Origin: Streptomyces ochraceiscleroticus | GTDB taxonomy: Bacteria; Actinomycetota; Actinomycetes; Streptomycetales; Streptomycetaceae | Assembly (NCBI RefSeq): GCF_000720485.1 | Contig: NZ_JOAX01000009.1 | Coordinates: forward strand, 1 to 64,000 | DNA length: 64,000 bases | Direction: 5' to 3' | In this document: piece by piece, positions 7,939-16,949 of the stretch | How the letters are laid out: each line of letters starts with the position of its first letter | Position numbering within the stretch: position 1 is the first letter of the stretch | Notes under the pieces: model-generated | Database searches by the model: none | What the model was told of the DNA's origin: nothing | What the model saw: the letters and a program-made list of their open reading frames with translations, nothing else | Translations under genes and position numbers: made by a program

Positions 7939-10900
7939 CAGTGCTGTTCCTCCAGCGAGCGGAGTTGTGCGGTCATGAGGTCCGCCATGTCGTCGAACAT
8001 GCGGCCCATGAGGGCGAGTTGGCGGGTGGCCACGCCGGACTCAGGCGTCCCGGGGACAGCGGATTGCGGAGTCCCGGACCGAGGCCGCGCCGTGCGGGAC
8101 TCCGTGGCCGTCTCCGGAGGCGCGGACATTGCCGGTGCCGTCCCCGGCAGGGCGGGGATCTCGTACCGGTCGCGGCGGAACGGATGGCCCGGCAGCGGGA
8201 TCCGCCGTCCACGCGGCGCGATGCTCGCCCAGTCCACGTCCGTGCCCTGCTCGTACAGCGCGCCGAGCGCGGGCCACAGCGCCAGGTCAGGACCCGCGCC
8301 GCGGGCCCGGCTCGCCGTCCAGCGGCTGTCCGGCAGGGCGGCGCGGCCCATCCCGGTGAGCACGTCCCCGGGGCCGATCTCCAGGAAGTCCGCGCAGCCG
8401 GCCGTGCGGAGGGCCGTCAGGGCTTCGTGGAAGAGCACCGGTCGGCGGGCCTGGCGGACCAGGAAGCCGGCGTCCAGTACGGTCCCCGCGTCCAGCACCG
8501 TGCCCCCGGCGGTGTCGGCGCACGGCATCCGCAGCGGCGTGAAGCGCACCTTCGCGGCGGCGTCCCGCAGCTCGTTCGCGACCGGGTCGAGCAGCGCGGA
8601 GTGGAAGGCCCGGTCGACGGCCAGCCGCCGGTACGCGAGGTCCTCGGCGGCCAGCAGGCGTTCCGCGGCCTCGACCCGCTCCGGCGCCCCGGAGAGCACA
8701 TGGGACCGGAGGCCGTTGACCGCGGCGACATCGAGACCCGCCGCGTCCCCGACGCGCCGTACGGTCGCCTCGTCGGCGGCCACGGCGAGCATGCCGCCGG
8801 CCACCGCCCCGCCGCTCATGGCGCGCCCCCGGGCGATGACGAACCGGAGACCGTCCTCCAGCGAGAACGCGCCGGCATCGCAGAGCGCGGCGATCTCGCC
8901 GAGGCTGTGGCCGATGGCGTGCGACGGCTCGACACCCACCGACCGCCACCACCGTGCCTGCGCCATCTGCAGGGCGAACAGCGCGGGTTGGGCCACCGCC
9001 GGCTGCGAGGGTGCGGCTTCGGCCCCGTCCGCCAGCAGCACATCGAGCAGACTGCCGCGCTCCGTCCGCCGGTGGATCTCCTCGCAGGTGTCCAGCACCT
9101 CGCGGACGACGGGGAGTTCGGCGTAGAGGCCGCGGGCGGCGTCGACGGGGGAGGTGCCCTGCCCGGAGAAGGCGAAGGCAGGCGGTCCCGGGCGGCCGGC
9201 CGCACGCCGGTCCCCGCCCTCGCGGCCGGCCAGGAAGTCCCCCAGGGAAGTGGCCAGTTCGGCCGCCGTCCGGCCGTACACCACGGTCCGGTACGCATGG
9301 TGCGTCCGGCCGCGCGCCAGGGTGAACAGCACGTCGGAGGCGGAGATGCCGGGATGCCGGGTGAGGTGGTCGCGGAGCGCGACCGCCAGCTCGCGCAGCG
9401 ACTCCGGGTCGCGGGCGCTGACCGGCACCGGTACCGGCGCGGCGGGCAGCGGTGCTGCGGACCGGACGGGTGGCTCCTCCAGGACGACATGGGCGTTGGT
9501 GCCGCCGAACCCGAGCGTGCTGACCCCCGCACGCCGCGGCGCACCCTCCTCGGTGGCCCACTCGCGGGTCTCGGTGGCGAGCCGGAACGGACTCTCGGCC
9601 CATGGCAGCCGGGGGCTGGGCCGGGTCGCGTTGACCGTCGGCACGAGGGTCCGGTGCCGGAGCATGAGCACCGTCTTGATCAGTCCGGCCATCCCCGCGC
9701 AGGTGTCCAGATGCCCCACGCTCGGCTTCACCGAGCCCAGCACACAGCGCTGCCGGGTCCGGCCGGCACCGTCCCCGGGCGTCCCGTACGCGCGGGCCAG
9801 CGCGGCGAACTCGACCGGGTCGCCCAGTTCGGTGCCGGTGCCGTGGGCCTCCACGTACCCCACCGACTCGGGCGCGACCCGGGCGCGGGCCAGTGCCTGC
9901 CGTACCGCCTCGGTGTGGCCCCGTACCCCCGGCGCGGTGAACCCCGCCTTGGCGTCGCCGTCGTTGTTCACCGCCGAGCCGAGCAGCACGGCATGGATCT
10001 CGTCGCCGTCCGACAGCGCCCGGTCCAGCCGCTTCAGCAGTACGACGGCGACTCCATTGCCGCCTACCGTGCCGTCCGAGGCGGCGTCGAAGGCCCGGCA
10101 GACGCCGCTCGGCGACAGGATGAAGTCGGGCTGGTAGGCATATCCGGCCTCCTGCGGCAGATGCACGGCCGCGGCTCCGGCCAGCGCCAGGTCGTTCTCG
10201 CCGGACAGCAGGGACTGGGCGGCCAGATGGACGGCCACCAGCGAGGTCGAGCAGGCCGTCTGGACGCCGATCGCGGCGCCGGTGAGGCCGAGCCGGTAGG
10301 CGACCCGGGTGGCCAGGAAGTCGTACTGGCCGCCGATCAGGCGCTGCATCTCCGCGGCGATGCCGCCGGTGCCCGAGCCGTGCCGGGCGTAGTACGGCAG
10401 GCGCGGGCCGTAGAGGTTCATTCCGCCGCCCGCGTAGACGCCGATGCGGTGACCGTCGTCGCCGCCGGACCCGGCGTCCGCGTACCCGCCGTGCTCCAGC
10501 GCGCGCTGGCAGCACTCCAGGAACAACCGGTGCGCGGGGTCGGTCAGTTCGGCCTCGCGCGCGCTCATCCCGAAGAAACCGGCGTCGAAGCGGTCGGCGT
10601 CGTCCAGCACGCCCGCCACCGGTACCCGGTCCGGCCCGGCCGGCGCTCCCGGATCCGGCGCGAAGGCGCGCACGCTGCACACCCCGGCCCGCAGATTCTC
10701 CCAGTACTGATCGACATCGGCGGCGCCGGGGAGCCGCGCGGCCATGCCGACGATCGCGATCCGCCGGTCGTCGCCGTCCGGCGGCCCGCCGACGCGTTCC
10801 TGCGCCGCGGCATCCCCGGAGCCGTCGCCGGTCGCCGCCAGATGGGCCGCGAGGGCGACCGCGCTCGGGTGCTCGAAGAGATCGGTGTCGGTGAGCGGCC

Positions 10901-11060
10901 GGCCCAGGTCACGCTCCAGGCGCAGCCGCACCCGGACCAGCGCGAGCGAGGTCAGCCCCAGTTCGAAGAACGGCGTGGCCGGGTCGGCCGGCCGCCCCAG
11001 GACGTCCTCGACGGCCGTACGGATGTGCCGCAGCAGCTCCTGTTCGGTGCGGTGGGCCAT
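7938..11060 (-). CDS. Modular polyketide synthase, ACP-KS-AT, no reductive domains
   Basis: 1040 residues. An N-terminal carrier domain has GLTSL (Ser38). The ketosynthase (about 100-530) shows TACSTS (Cys270), EAHGTGT (His406) and KPSVGH (His450), a complete triad. The acyltransferase (about 628-930) has GHSLGE (Ser719) and RAFHS near residue 820; AFH at this position is usual for malonyl-CoA selection. There is no KR, DH, ER or downstream ACP. The C-terminus ends in a helix (MGRMFDDMADLMTAQLRSLE) like the one before the LLM domain of the neighbouring NRPS. The module probably uses the N-terminal carrier of that NRPS. It starts one base after the NRPS stop. Confidence 0.9.
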   Translation of the reverse strand: MAHRTEQELLRHIRTAVEDVLGRPADPATPFFELGLTSLALVRVRLRLERDLGRPLTDTDLFEHPSAVALAAHLAATGDGSGDAAAQERVGGPPDGDDRRIAIVGMAARLPGAADVDQYWENLRAGVCSVRAFAPDPGAPAGPDRVPVAGVLDDADRFDAGFFGMSAREAELTDPAHRLFLECCQRALEHGGYADAGSGGDDGHRIGVYAGGGMNLYGPRLPYYARHGSGTGGIAAEMQRLIGGQYDFLATRVAYRLGLTGAAIGVQTACSTSLVAVHLAAQSLLSGENDLALAGAAAVHLPQEAGYAYQPDFILSPSGVCRAFDAASDGTVGGNGVAVVLLKRLDRALSDGDEIHAVLLGSAVNNDGDAKAGFTAPGVRGHTEAVRQALARARVAPESVGYVEAHGTGTELGDPVEFAALARAYGTPGDGAGRTRQRCVLGSVKPSVGHLDTCAGMAGLIKTVLMLRHRTLVPTVNATRPSPRLPWAESPFRLATETREWATEEGAPRRAGVSTLGFGGTNAHVVLEEPPVRSAAPLPAAPVPVPVSARDPESLRELAVALRDHLTRHPGISASDVLFTLARGRTHHAYRTVVYGRTAAELATSLGDFLAGREGGDRRAAGRPGPPAFAFSGQGTSPVDAARGLYAELPVVREVLDTCEEIHRRTERGSLLDVLLADGAEAAPSQPAVAQPALFALQMAQARWWRSVGVEPSHAIGHSLGEIAALCDAGAFSLEDGLRFVIARGRAMSGGAVAGGMLAVAADEATVRRVGDAAGLDVAAVNGLRSHVLSGAPERVEAAERLLAAEDLAYRRLAVDRAFHSALLDPVANELRDAAAKVRFTPLRMPCADTAGGTVLDAGTVLDAGFLVRQARRPVLFHEALTALRTAGCADFLEIGPGDVLTGMGRAALPDSRWTASRARGAGPDLALWPALGALYEQGTDVDWASIAPRGRRIPLPGHPFRRDRYEIPALPGTAPAMSAPPETATESRTARPRSGTPQSAVPGTPESGVATRQLALMGRMFDDMADLMTAQLRSLEEQH

Positions 11061-11061
11061 G

Positions 11062-14000
11062 TCAGGGCTCCTTCCGCGCCGACGCCAGCCGGTCCGCCAT
11101 GGCGCGGACGGTCGGCGCGGCGAAGAACTCGGCCACCGGGATCCTGCTGCCCAGCTCCGCGCGGACCCGCTCCAGCAGCCGCACAGCGGACAGCGAGTTC
11201 CCGCCCGCGTCGAAGAATGACCGGTCCGGCGGCACGGTGCCGCCGCCCAGCTCGACCGCCCACAGCTTGGCCACCCGCTCCTGCAGATCGGCCGGCTCGC
11301 CGGGGCCGTCCTCGGCGTCCCGGCCGTCGGCGGGCGTCGCGGTGCCCATGGCCAGCAGCCGGGCGCGGTCGAGCTTGCCGTTGGGGCCGTAGGGCATCCG
11401 GTCCAGCCGGAGCCAGAGCTGCGGCACCAGGTAGTGCGGCAGTACCGCGCCCAGCCGCCTGCGCAGCGGCGTACTCCAGTCGTCCCCGGGCGCTGCCTCC
11501 GCGCCGTGGCCGGCGCGCGGGCCGTCCGGTACGACGTACGCCGCCAGCGCCGTCTCGCCCGCCGCGTCGGGCCGGGCCAGCACCGCGGCCTCCCGTACGC
11601 CGGGCAGCCCGCTCAGCGCCCACTGGGCCTCTTCGGGCTCCACACGATGGCCGCGGATCTTCACCTGGGTGTCCCGGCGCCCGTGGTACTCCAGGACGCC
11701 GTCCGACCGCAGCCGGACGAGATCGCCGGTCCGGTAGTACCGCTCCGCGTCGCCGGAAGCCGGCGCGGCCGTGCCGAAGCCGCGCTCCGTGCTCTCGGGA
11801 TCACCGACGTAGCCGTGCGCGACCTGCACGCCCCCGATGAGGAGTTCACCGACCACCCCGACCGGCACCGGCCGGTCGTGGCCGTCGACGATGCGGACGG
11901 TCACGTTGTCGACCGGCCGGCCGATGGGCGGTACCGGCCCGGCGGCCGGATCGACCCGGTGCGAGGTCACCACCACGGACGTCTCGGTCGGCCCGTACTG
12001 GTTGCACAGCGTCAGCCCGGGGCACGCGGCGGCGAGCGCGCGCAGTTCGGGCGTGAGGGTGAGCTTCTCGCCGCCGATCAGGAGCTGCCGCAGCGACGGC
12101 ACCCGCGCCAGCTCGCCCGCCAGGCTCTTGAGCGGCGTGAACGGCACGCTCATGCGCTGCACTTCGTACTCCCGCAGTTGGTCGGCCACCGCGGCGGGAT
12201 CGTGGCGCGTCGCGTCGTCGAGGAGGACCAGCGTGGCGCCGGAGCCGAGGGTCGAGAAGATCTCCTGCACGCTCACGTCGAAGCCCGGTGAGGTCCACTG
12301 GACCGTGCGCAGCGTCCCCAGCGTCCGCAGCTGCCAGCGGATCAGGTTGACCGGGCCCCGGTGCGGCACGGCCACCGCCTTCGGCCGGCCGGTCGACCCG
12401 GAGGTGTAGATGAGATACGCGGCGTCCTCGGGGTCCACTGTGCGCCCGAGAGGCGTGTCCGGCAGGGCGTCGTCGAGGTCGTCGATCCACTGGACGGGGC
12501 ACGGGAAGCTCTCCGCGTCCCCGCCGTCCGCCTCGCGGTCGGCGACGACCAGCGCGGCGCCACTGTCCGTCAGCATGAACCGGCGGCGTTCGGCGGGCAG
12601 CGAGCGGTCCACGGGTACGTACGCGGCGCCGCACTTCAGGATGGCGAGGACCGCGGTGATCAGGGCCGTACCGCGCGGCAGACAGACCGCAGCTGTGTCA
12701 CCCCGGGCCAGGCCCCGGGCCGCGAGGGTGTGCGCGAGCCGGTTCGCGGCGGCGTCGAGCGCGCCGTAGCCGACCGGCTCGCCGTCCCCCACGAGGGCCA
12801 CCGCGTCCGGTGTCTCCGCGGCCCGCGCCTCGACCAGCCCGTGGAGCGTCGCCGGGTCCGTGGGGTCCGCGTCGACCCGCTCGCCCTGCAGGCGGTCGAG
12901 GGTCCGCCGGTCGCTTTCGATGAGGGCGGGCAGCCGGGACAGCGGGAGGCCGGGGGAGTCCACCGCGTGGCGCAGCAGCTCCGCCACGTACTCGACGATC
13001 CGGCGCACCGTGGTCCCGTCGAACAGTTCGGTGTCGTACTCGGCGGTGCAGCGGATGCCGTCCGGGCGGTCGGCGAAGTAGAGCGTGAGGTCGACCGGTG
13101 TCTCGTTGCGCGGTACGTCGAGCAGCTCGGCGGTCAGGCCGGTGCCGCCGAAGTCGGGCGTGCTGTGCGCTTCGAACTCCACCATCACCTGGAACAGCGG
13201 GTTCCGGCCCGCGGCACGCTCCGGGTTGACCGCCTCGACGACCTGGTCGAAGGGGATGTCCCGGAACTGCATGGCCTCGGCCGTCCGCGCGCCGACCCGC
13301 CGTACGAGGTCCCCGAAGGCGGGGTCGCCCGACAGATCGAGCCGCAGCGCGACCGTCTCGATGAACATGCCGACCGTGTGCGCGGCGTCGCTCGGCCGGT
13401 TGCTGACGGCCGTTCCGAGCACGACGTCGTCCTGTCCGGCGAACCGACCGAGGGTGGCGCCTACCGCGCCGAGGAGCGTCATGAACAGTGTGCAGCCCTG
13501 CTCCCTGCCGAGCGCCCGTACGCGCTCGGACAGCGTGGCTTCCAGGGTGTGCGCGAGGCTGGCGCCGGCCGCCGGGGCCGCGGTCCGCGGCCGGTCGGTG
13601 GGCAGTTCGAGGGGCGCGGCCCCGGACAGCTCGCGGCGCCAGAACTCCAGGCCCTCGGCGAGGTGACCGCCGGACGGGGCGTCCTCGTCCGCGGACGGCG
13701 CGGCGGCGGTGCCCACATCGGCGAGATCCGTCGGTTCGCCGGGCCAGGCGCGGTAGAACGCGGCCAGGTCCTGGCACAGGACGCCGGTGGAGGCGGCGTC
13801 GAAGACGATGTGGTGGGCGACCAGGTACAGCAGATGGCGGTCGTCGGCGAGCCGGCCGATCCGCGCGCGCAGCAGCGGCCCCCGCGCGAGATCGAAGTCC
13901 TCGGCGTCCGCGTCGTCCCGCAGACGCAGCAGCGCGGTGTCGTCGTCGAGGCCGGCCAGCGGGACGACCGGGCAGTCGACGGCGACGGAGTCCAGCACGG

Positions 14001-15984
14001 TCTGCTCCAGGACGCCCTCGGCGTTCTCCCGGAAGACCGTACGCAGCTGCGGATGCCGGTCGACGGTACGCCGCAGGGCGACCCGCAGCGCATCGGTGTC
14101 CAACGGGCCTTCGAGGAGCAGCGCCTTGGGCTCGTGGTAGGTGTGCCGGCCCGGGTGCATCCGGTCGAGCAGCCACATGCGGCGCTGGAGGGGGGTGGCG
14201 GGGGCGCGCCTGGGGGCGGCGCGCCGGTCGTCGGTCCGGAGGGCGGCGTGCCGGTCGTCGGCGCGCGGAGGGTGCCGGTCCTCGGGCCGCGGGGTGTGGC
14301 TGTCCTCGGGTCGCGGGGCGTGGCCGTCCTCGGGCCGTGGGGCGGACCGTGTGTACTCCTCGCGGAGTCCGTCCAGTTCGGGAAGCGCGTCGAGCATCAG
14401 GTCCGGCCGCACACCGAAGTCGATGAAGCAGCCGATCTCGTCGGCGCCCGCCGCCGTCAGCGCGTCCAGCACCGGGCGAACGCTGTCCCGGCTGCCGATC
14501 AGCGCCCGGGACGCGCAGTACCGGTCGTACGCCCGGTCCAGGACGAAGCCCAGGTCCTCCGGGTCCGTGGCCGCCAGGTCGACGTCGATCCCGAGGCTGT
14601 TGGCGAGGGAGTCGAAGAGGCCCAGCGAGGACCGCAGATAGTCGCAGAAGGGCCGGCGGGCCTCCTGCCGCGCCCGTTGCGCGTCCGCGCCGAGATACGT
14701 GTGGACGAGCACGACGACCCGGCCCGCGTCCGGATCCAGGCCGTGGGCCGCGCGGGTACGCCGGTAGAGCGCGATGTTCTCCCGCAGGTCCTCGACGCTC
14801 TGCGACATCAGATTGGTGACGATGCCGAGCCCGGCCCGCGCCGCCCGCGCATAACTGTCCGGGTTCGACAGCACGGCGGCGAACATCGGGGGCGATTCCT
14901 GTACGGGCGCGGGGTGCAGGGCGATCTCCACCGCCTCACCGGTGCCGGACATGGCCGGTACGGCACGCCCGGCCCACAATTCCCGTACGGTCTCCAGCCC
15001 TTCGTACATCACGTCCCGCTGGCGGCCGTAATTCTCCGGCGCCAGCGCGAAATCGCGGGAATGCCAGCCGCTGGCGAAGCTCAGTCCCGCCCGGCCGCCG
15101 GAGAGATTGTCCACGACGGACCATTCCTCGGCGACCCGGACGGGATGGTGCAGCGGGAGCACGACGGAACCGGCGTGCAGCCGGATGCGGGAGGTGACGG
15201 TGGCCAGGGACGCCGCGAGCACCGAGGGATTGGGGAAGAGCGCGCCGAAGGAATGGAAATGCCGCTCGGGGATCCAGAGCGTGTGGAATCCTCGCTCGTC
15301 GCCGAATTGTGCGGCCTTGAGCAGGTGTTCATAGCCGACCGCGGCGTTCTGGTCCGGATAGTCGCCGAAGAAATAGAGGCTGAAATCGGGGCGGTTGGTG
15401 GGGCCCGGTGTCGCGGCGGGCCGCGGGGAGGGGGCCGTCGCCGCCGCAGGCGAGGGCAGTCGGGGGGCCTCGGGGGCCGGGGTGCGGTCCGCCGGCGGGG
15501 CGTCCGCGGGCCGTAGCCCGCCGAGCACCCGAAGCTGCTCGGCCGCCAGCTCCGAGAACTTGGTGAACATCCGGTCCGCGAGCTGCAGCTGGGCATTGAC
15601 GACCGCGACGGCCGACTCTTCCGCCGACTCCGCCAAGGGCCCTGCGGCCGGCTCCACGGCGGGCCCCGCAGCGGGCTCCGAGGCGTCCTCCTGGGCAACC
15701 TTCTGGGCCGCCACCGAAACCGCCCCCCGCTCCGCCAGCACCCCCGCCAGCTTATGCGGCGTATCGGTCCCCGAGAACAGTTCCCGGACCGAGACCCGCA
15801 CTCCGAATTCCTTCTGTACCTCTCTCACCAGAGCCATCAGGGACAGCGAATCCGCGCCGGAGGCGACGAACGTCCGGTCACCGTCGAGCTGTTCCGCCGG
15901 GCGTCCCAACTGCCGGGCGACCAGGGCCAGTACGTCAGTAGTGCTTGCCACTTCGCGATTCTCCATTCCTCCGCCGCCCGTCAC
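11062..15984 (-). CDS. NRPS with embedded luciferase-like monooxygenase, ACP-LLM-C-A-PCP
   Basis: 1640 residues. Order: carrier with GADSL (Ser46); helix QLQLADRMFTKFSELAAEQL; luciferase-like monooxygenase about 197-545 (begins RPDFSLYFFGDYPD; contains IPERHFHSFG and SFASGWHSRDF), the class placed inside NRPS/PKS modules; a repetitive APRPEDxH linker; condensation domain about 595-1040 with HHIVFDA, so the active-site HHxxxD is intact but the usual final Gly is Ala; adenylation domain about 1065-1555 (IYTSGSTGRPKAVAVPH, NQYGPTET, YRTGDLVR); PCP with GGNSL. By eye the adenylation pocket reads D-V-Q-S-L-G-Q-V-V, which I cannot assign. GTG 15984 overlaps the TylF stop; ATG 15966 is an alternative start. 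Confidence 0.9.
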   Translation of the reverse strand: MTGGGGMENREVASTTDVLALVARQLGRPAEQLDGDRTFVASGADSLSLMALVREVQKEFGVRVSVRELFSGTDTPHKLAGVLAERGAVSVAAQKVAQEDASEPAAGPAVEPAAGPLAESAEESAVAVVNAQLQLADRMFTKFSELAAEQLRVLGGLRPADAPPADRTPAPEAPRLPSPAAATAPSPRPAATPGPTNRPDFSLYFFGDYPDQNAAVGYEHLLKAAQFGDERGFHTLWIPERHFHSFGALFPNPSVLAASLATVTSRIRLHAGSVVLPLHHPVRVAEEWSVVDNLSGGRAGLSFASGWHSRDFALAPENYGRQRDVMYEGLETVRELWAGRAVPAMSGTGEAVEIALHPAPVQESPPMFAAVLSNPDSYARAARAGLGIVTNLMSQSVEDLRENIALYRRTRAAHGLDPDAGRVVVLVHTYLGADAQRARQEARRPFCDYLRSSLGLFDSLANSLGIDVDLAATDPEDLGFVLDRAYDRYCASRALIGSRDSVRPVLDALTAAGADEIGCFIDFGVRPDLMLDALPELDGLREEYTRSAPRPEDGHAPRPEDSHTPRPEDRHPPRADDRHAALRTDDRRAAPRRAPATPLQRRMWLLDRMHPGRHTYHEPKALLLEGPLDTDALRVALRRTVDRHPQLRTVFRENAEGVLEQTVLDSVAVDCPVVPLAGLDDDTALLRLRDDADAEDFDLARGPLLRARIGRLADDRHLLYLVAHHIVFDAASTGVLCQDLAAFYRAWPGEPTDLADVGTAAAPSADEDAPSGGHLAEGLEFWRRELSGAAPLELPTDRPRTAAPAAGASLAHTLEATLSERVRALGREQGCTLFMTLLGAVGATLGRFAGQDDVVLGTAVSNRPSDAAHTVGMFIETVALRLDLSGDPAFGDLVRRVGARTAEAMQFRDIPFDQVVEAVNPERAAGRNPLFQVMVEFEAHSTPDFGGTGLTAELLDVPRNETPVDLTLYFADRPDGIRCTAEYDTELFDGTTVRRIVEYVAELLRHAVDSPGLPLSRLPALIESDRRTLDRLQGERVDADPTDPATLHGLVEARAAETPDAVALVGDGEPVGYGALDAAANRLAHTLAARGLARGDTAAVCLPRGTALITAVLAILKCGAAYVPVDRSLPAERRRFMLTDSGAALVVADREADGGDAESFPCPVQWIDDLDDALPDTPLGRTVDPEDAAYLIYTSGSTGRPKAVAVPHRGPVNLIRWQLRTLGTLRTVQWTSPGFDVSVQEIFSTLGSGATLVLLDDATRHDPAAVADQLREYEVQRMSVPFTPLKSLAGELARVPSLRQLLIGGEKLTLTPELRALAAACPGLTLCNQYGPTETSVVVTSHRVDPAAGPVPPIGRPVDNVTVRIVDGHDRPVPVGVVGELLIGGVQVAHGYVGDPESTERGFGTAAPASGDAERYYRTGDLVRLRSDGVLEYHGRRDTQVKIRGHRVEPEEAQWALSGLPGVREAAVLARPDAAGETALAAYVVPDGPRAGHGAEAAPGDDWSTPLRRRLGAVLPHYLVPQLWLRLDRMPYGPNGKLDRARLLAMGTATPADGRDAEDGPGEPADLQERVAKLWAVELGGGTVPPDRSFFDAGGNSLSAVRLLERVRAELGSRIPVAEFFAAPTVRAMADRLASARKEP
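14215..14343 (-). repeat. 24-bp imperfect tandem repeat encoding the LLM-to-C linker
   Basis: The DNA encodes four or five degenerate copies of an eight-residue unit (APRPEDGH, APRPEDSH, TPRPEDRH, PPRADDRH, then AALRTDDR). It lies exactly between the LLM and condensation domains, so it is most likely a flexible charged, proline-rich hinge. Copies nearest the LLM domain are most alike, suggesting recent expansion by slippage. Confidence 0.85.
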
Positions 15985-16769
15985 GCGCCGCGTCGCCAGA
16001 ACGCGCCCAGGCCGTCGATGTCCTCGATCGGCTCCGTCACGCCGTATTCGTCACGCCAGTCGTGGACCGCTTCCCGGCACACCGGAATGTGGTAGTCGTC
16101 GACGATGACGAATCCGCCGGGGGACAGCTTGGGATAGAGATGGACGAGTGTGTCCCTCGTGGATTCGTAGAGGTCGCTGTCCAGCCGGAGAATGGAAAGC
16201 CGGTCGATGGGCGCGGTCGGCAGGGTGTCCTTGAACCAGCCGGGCAGAAAGGACACCTGCTCGTCCAGCAGCCCGTACCGCTCGAAATTCCCGCGCACGG
16301 TGGTCAGATCGGTGGCGAGAAACGCGTTGTACTGGTCTGTCGCCAGTTCGCGGTCGCCGTCGTGCGTCGTGGCATCCGCCTGCGGCATTCCCTGGAAGGA
16401 GTCGGCCACCCATACCCGGCGGTCCGTGACGCCGTACGCCTTGAGAACCGCCCGCAGGAAGATGCAGGTACCGCCGCGCCACACCCCGGTCTCGATGAAG
16501 TCGCCGGGAACGCCGTCCGCCAGAACGGTCTTGACGCAGCTCTCCACGTTCTCCAGCCGGCGTATTCCGATCATGGTGTGCGCGACGCTCGGCCAGTCGA
16601 CGCCCAGCCGCCGGTTGAGCTCGTCGTACTGCTCGGCGGGCGCCCAGGCCGCGGGGATGGGCGGGTCCTCGTAAATGGTGTTGGCCAGGACCTTCTTCAT
16701 CAGGTCCAGATAGAGCTGTGCGGTGTTTTCGGTCTGTTCGGTCTGCGCGGTCGAGTGCACGACAACCAT
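15981..16769 (-). CDS. TylF/MycF-type SAM-dependent O-methyltransferase
   Basis: 262 residues with the hallmarks of the macrocin-O-methyltransferase family: DFIETGVWRGGTCIFLRAVL for SAM binding, WVADSFQGMP, LRLDSDLYESTRDTL and GGFVIVDDYHIP, which includes the metal-binding aspartates. Members methylate sugar or other hydroxyl groups, using Mg2+. No sugar genes accompany it here, so the acceptor may be a hydroxyl on the peptide-polyketide, possibly one made by the LLM domain. It is first in the minus-strand operon, divergent from the A-PCP gene, and its stop overlaps the NRPS start (GTGA). Confidence 0.88.
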   Translation of the reverse strand: MVVVHSTAQTEQTENTAQLYLDLMKKVLANTIYEDPPIPAAWAPAEQYDELNRRLGVDWPSVAHTMIGIRRLENVESCVKTVLADGVPGDFIETGVWRGGTCIFLRAVLKAYGVTDRRVWVADSFQGMPQADATTHDGDRELATDQYNAFLATDLTTVRGNFERYGLLDEQVSFLPGWFKDTLPTAPIDRLSILRLDSDLYESTRDTLVHLYPKLSPGGFVIVDDYHIPVCREAVHDWRDEYGVTEPIEDIDGLGAFWRRGA

Positions 16770-16949
16770 CCCAGGGCGTCTCAGGGGGAGGGACCGGTGC
16801 GGGTGATCCCGCTCTGGACCCTAGGGACGTTGTGCCGCGTCGCGGCCGAGTCTTCCGCAGGACGAAAGCCTTCTGCCGGGCCGGCCCGCGCTCGTGACAT
16901 CGTCGCCGGGTCGGCCGGGCGCCGGCCTAAGGAGCGGAGGAGAGACCTG
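16770..16949. promoter_or_regulatory. Divergent promoter region between the TylF and A-PCP operons
   Basis: 180 non-coding bases between divergent operons must hold both promoters. A CCCTAGGG palindrome lies near 16820. GGAGCGGAGGAG shortly before 16950 is the ribosome site for the A-PCP gene. No operator could be assigned to the IclR protein by eye. Confidence 0.5.

Noticed and set aside
7941..11840. 1299-residue plus-strand frame as a novel giant protein
   Set aside because: It is the reverse complement of the PKS and the NRPS C-terminus with no domain of its own.
8954..12409. Several long plus-strand frames across the PKS and NRPS genes
   Set aside because: All are antisense shadows; the minus strand has complete KS, AT, LLM, C and A motifs.
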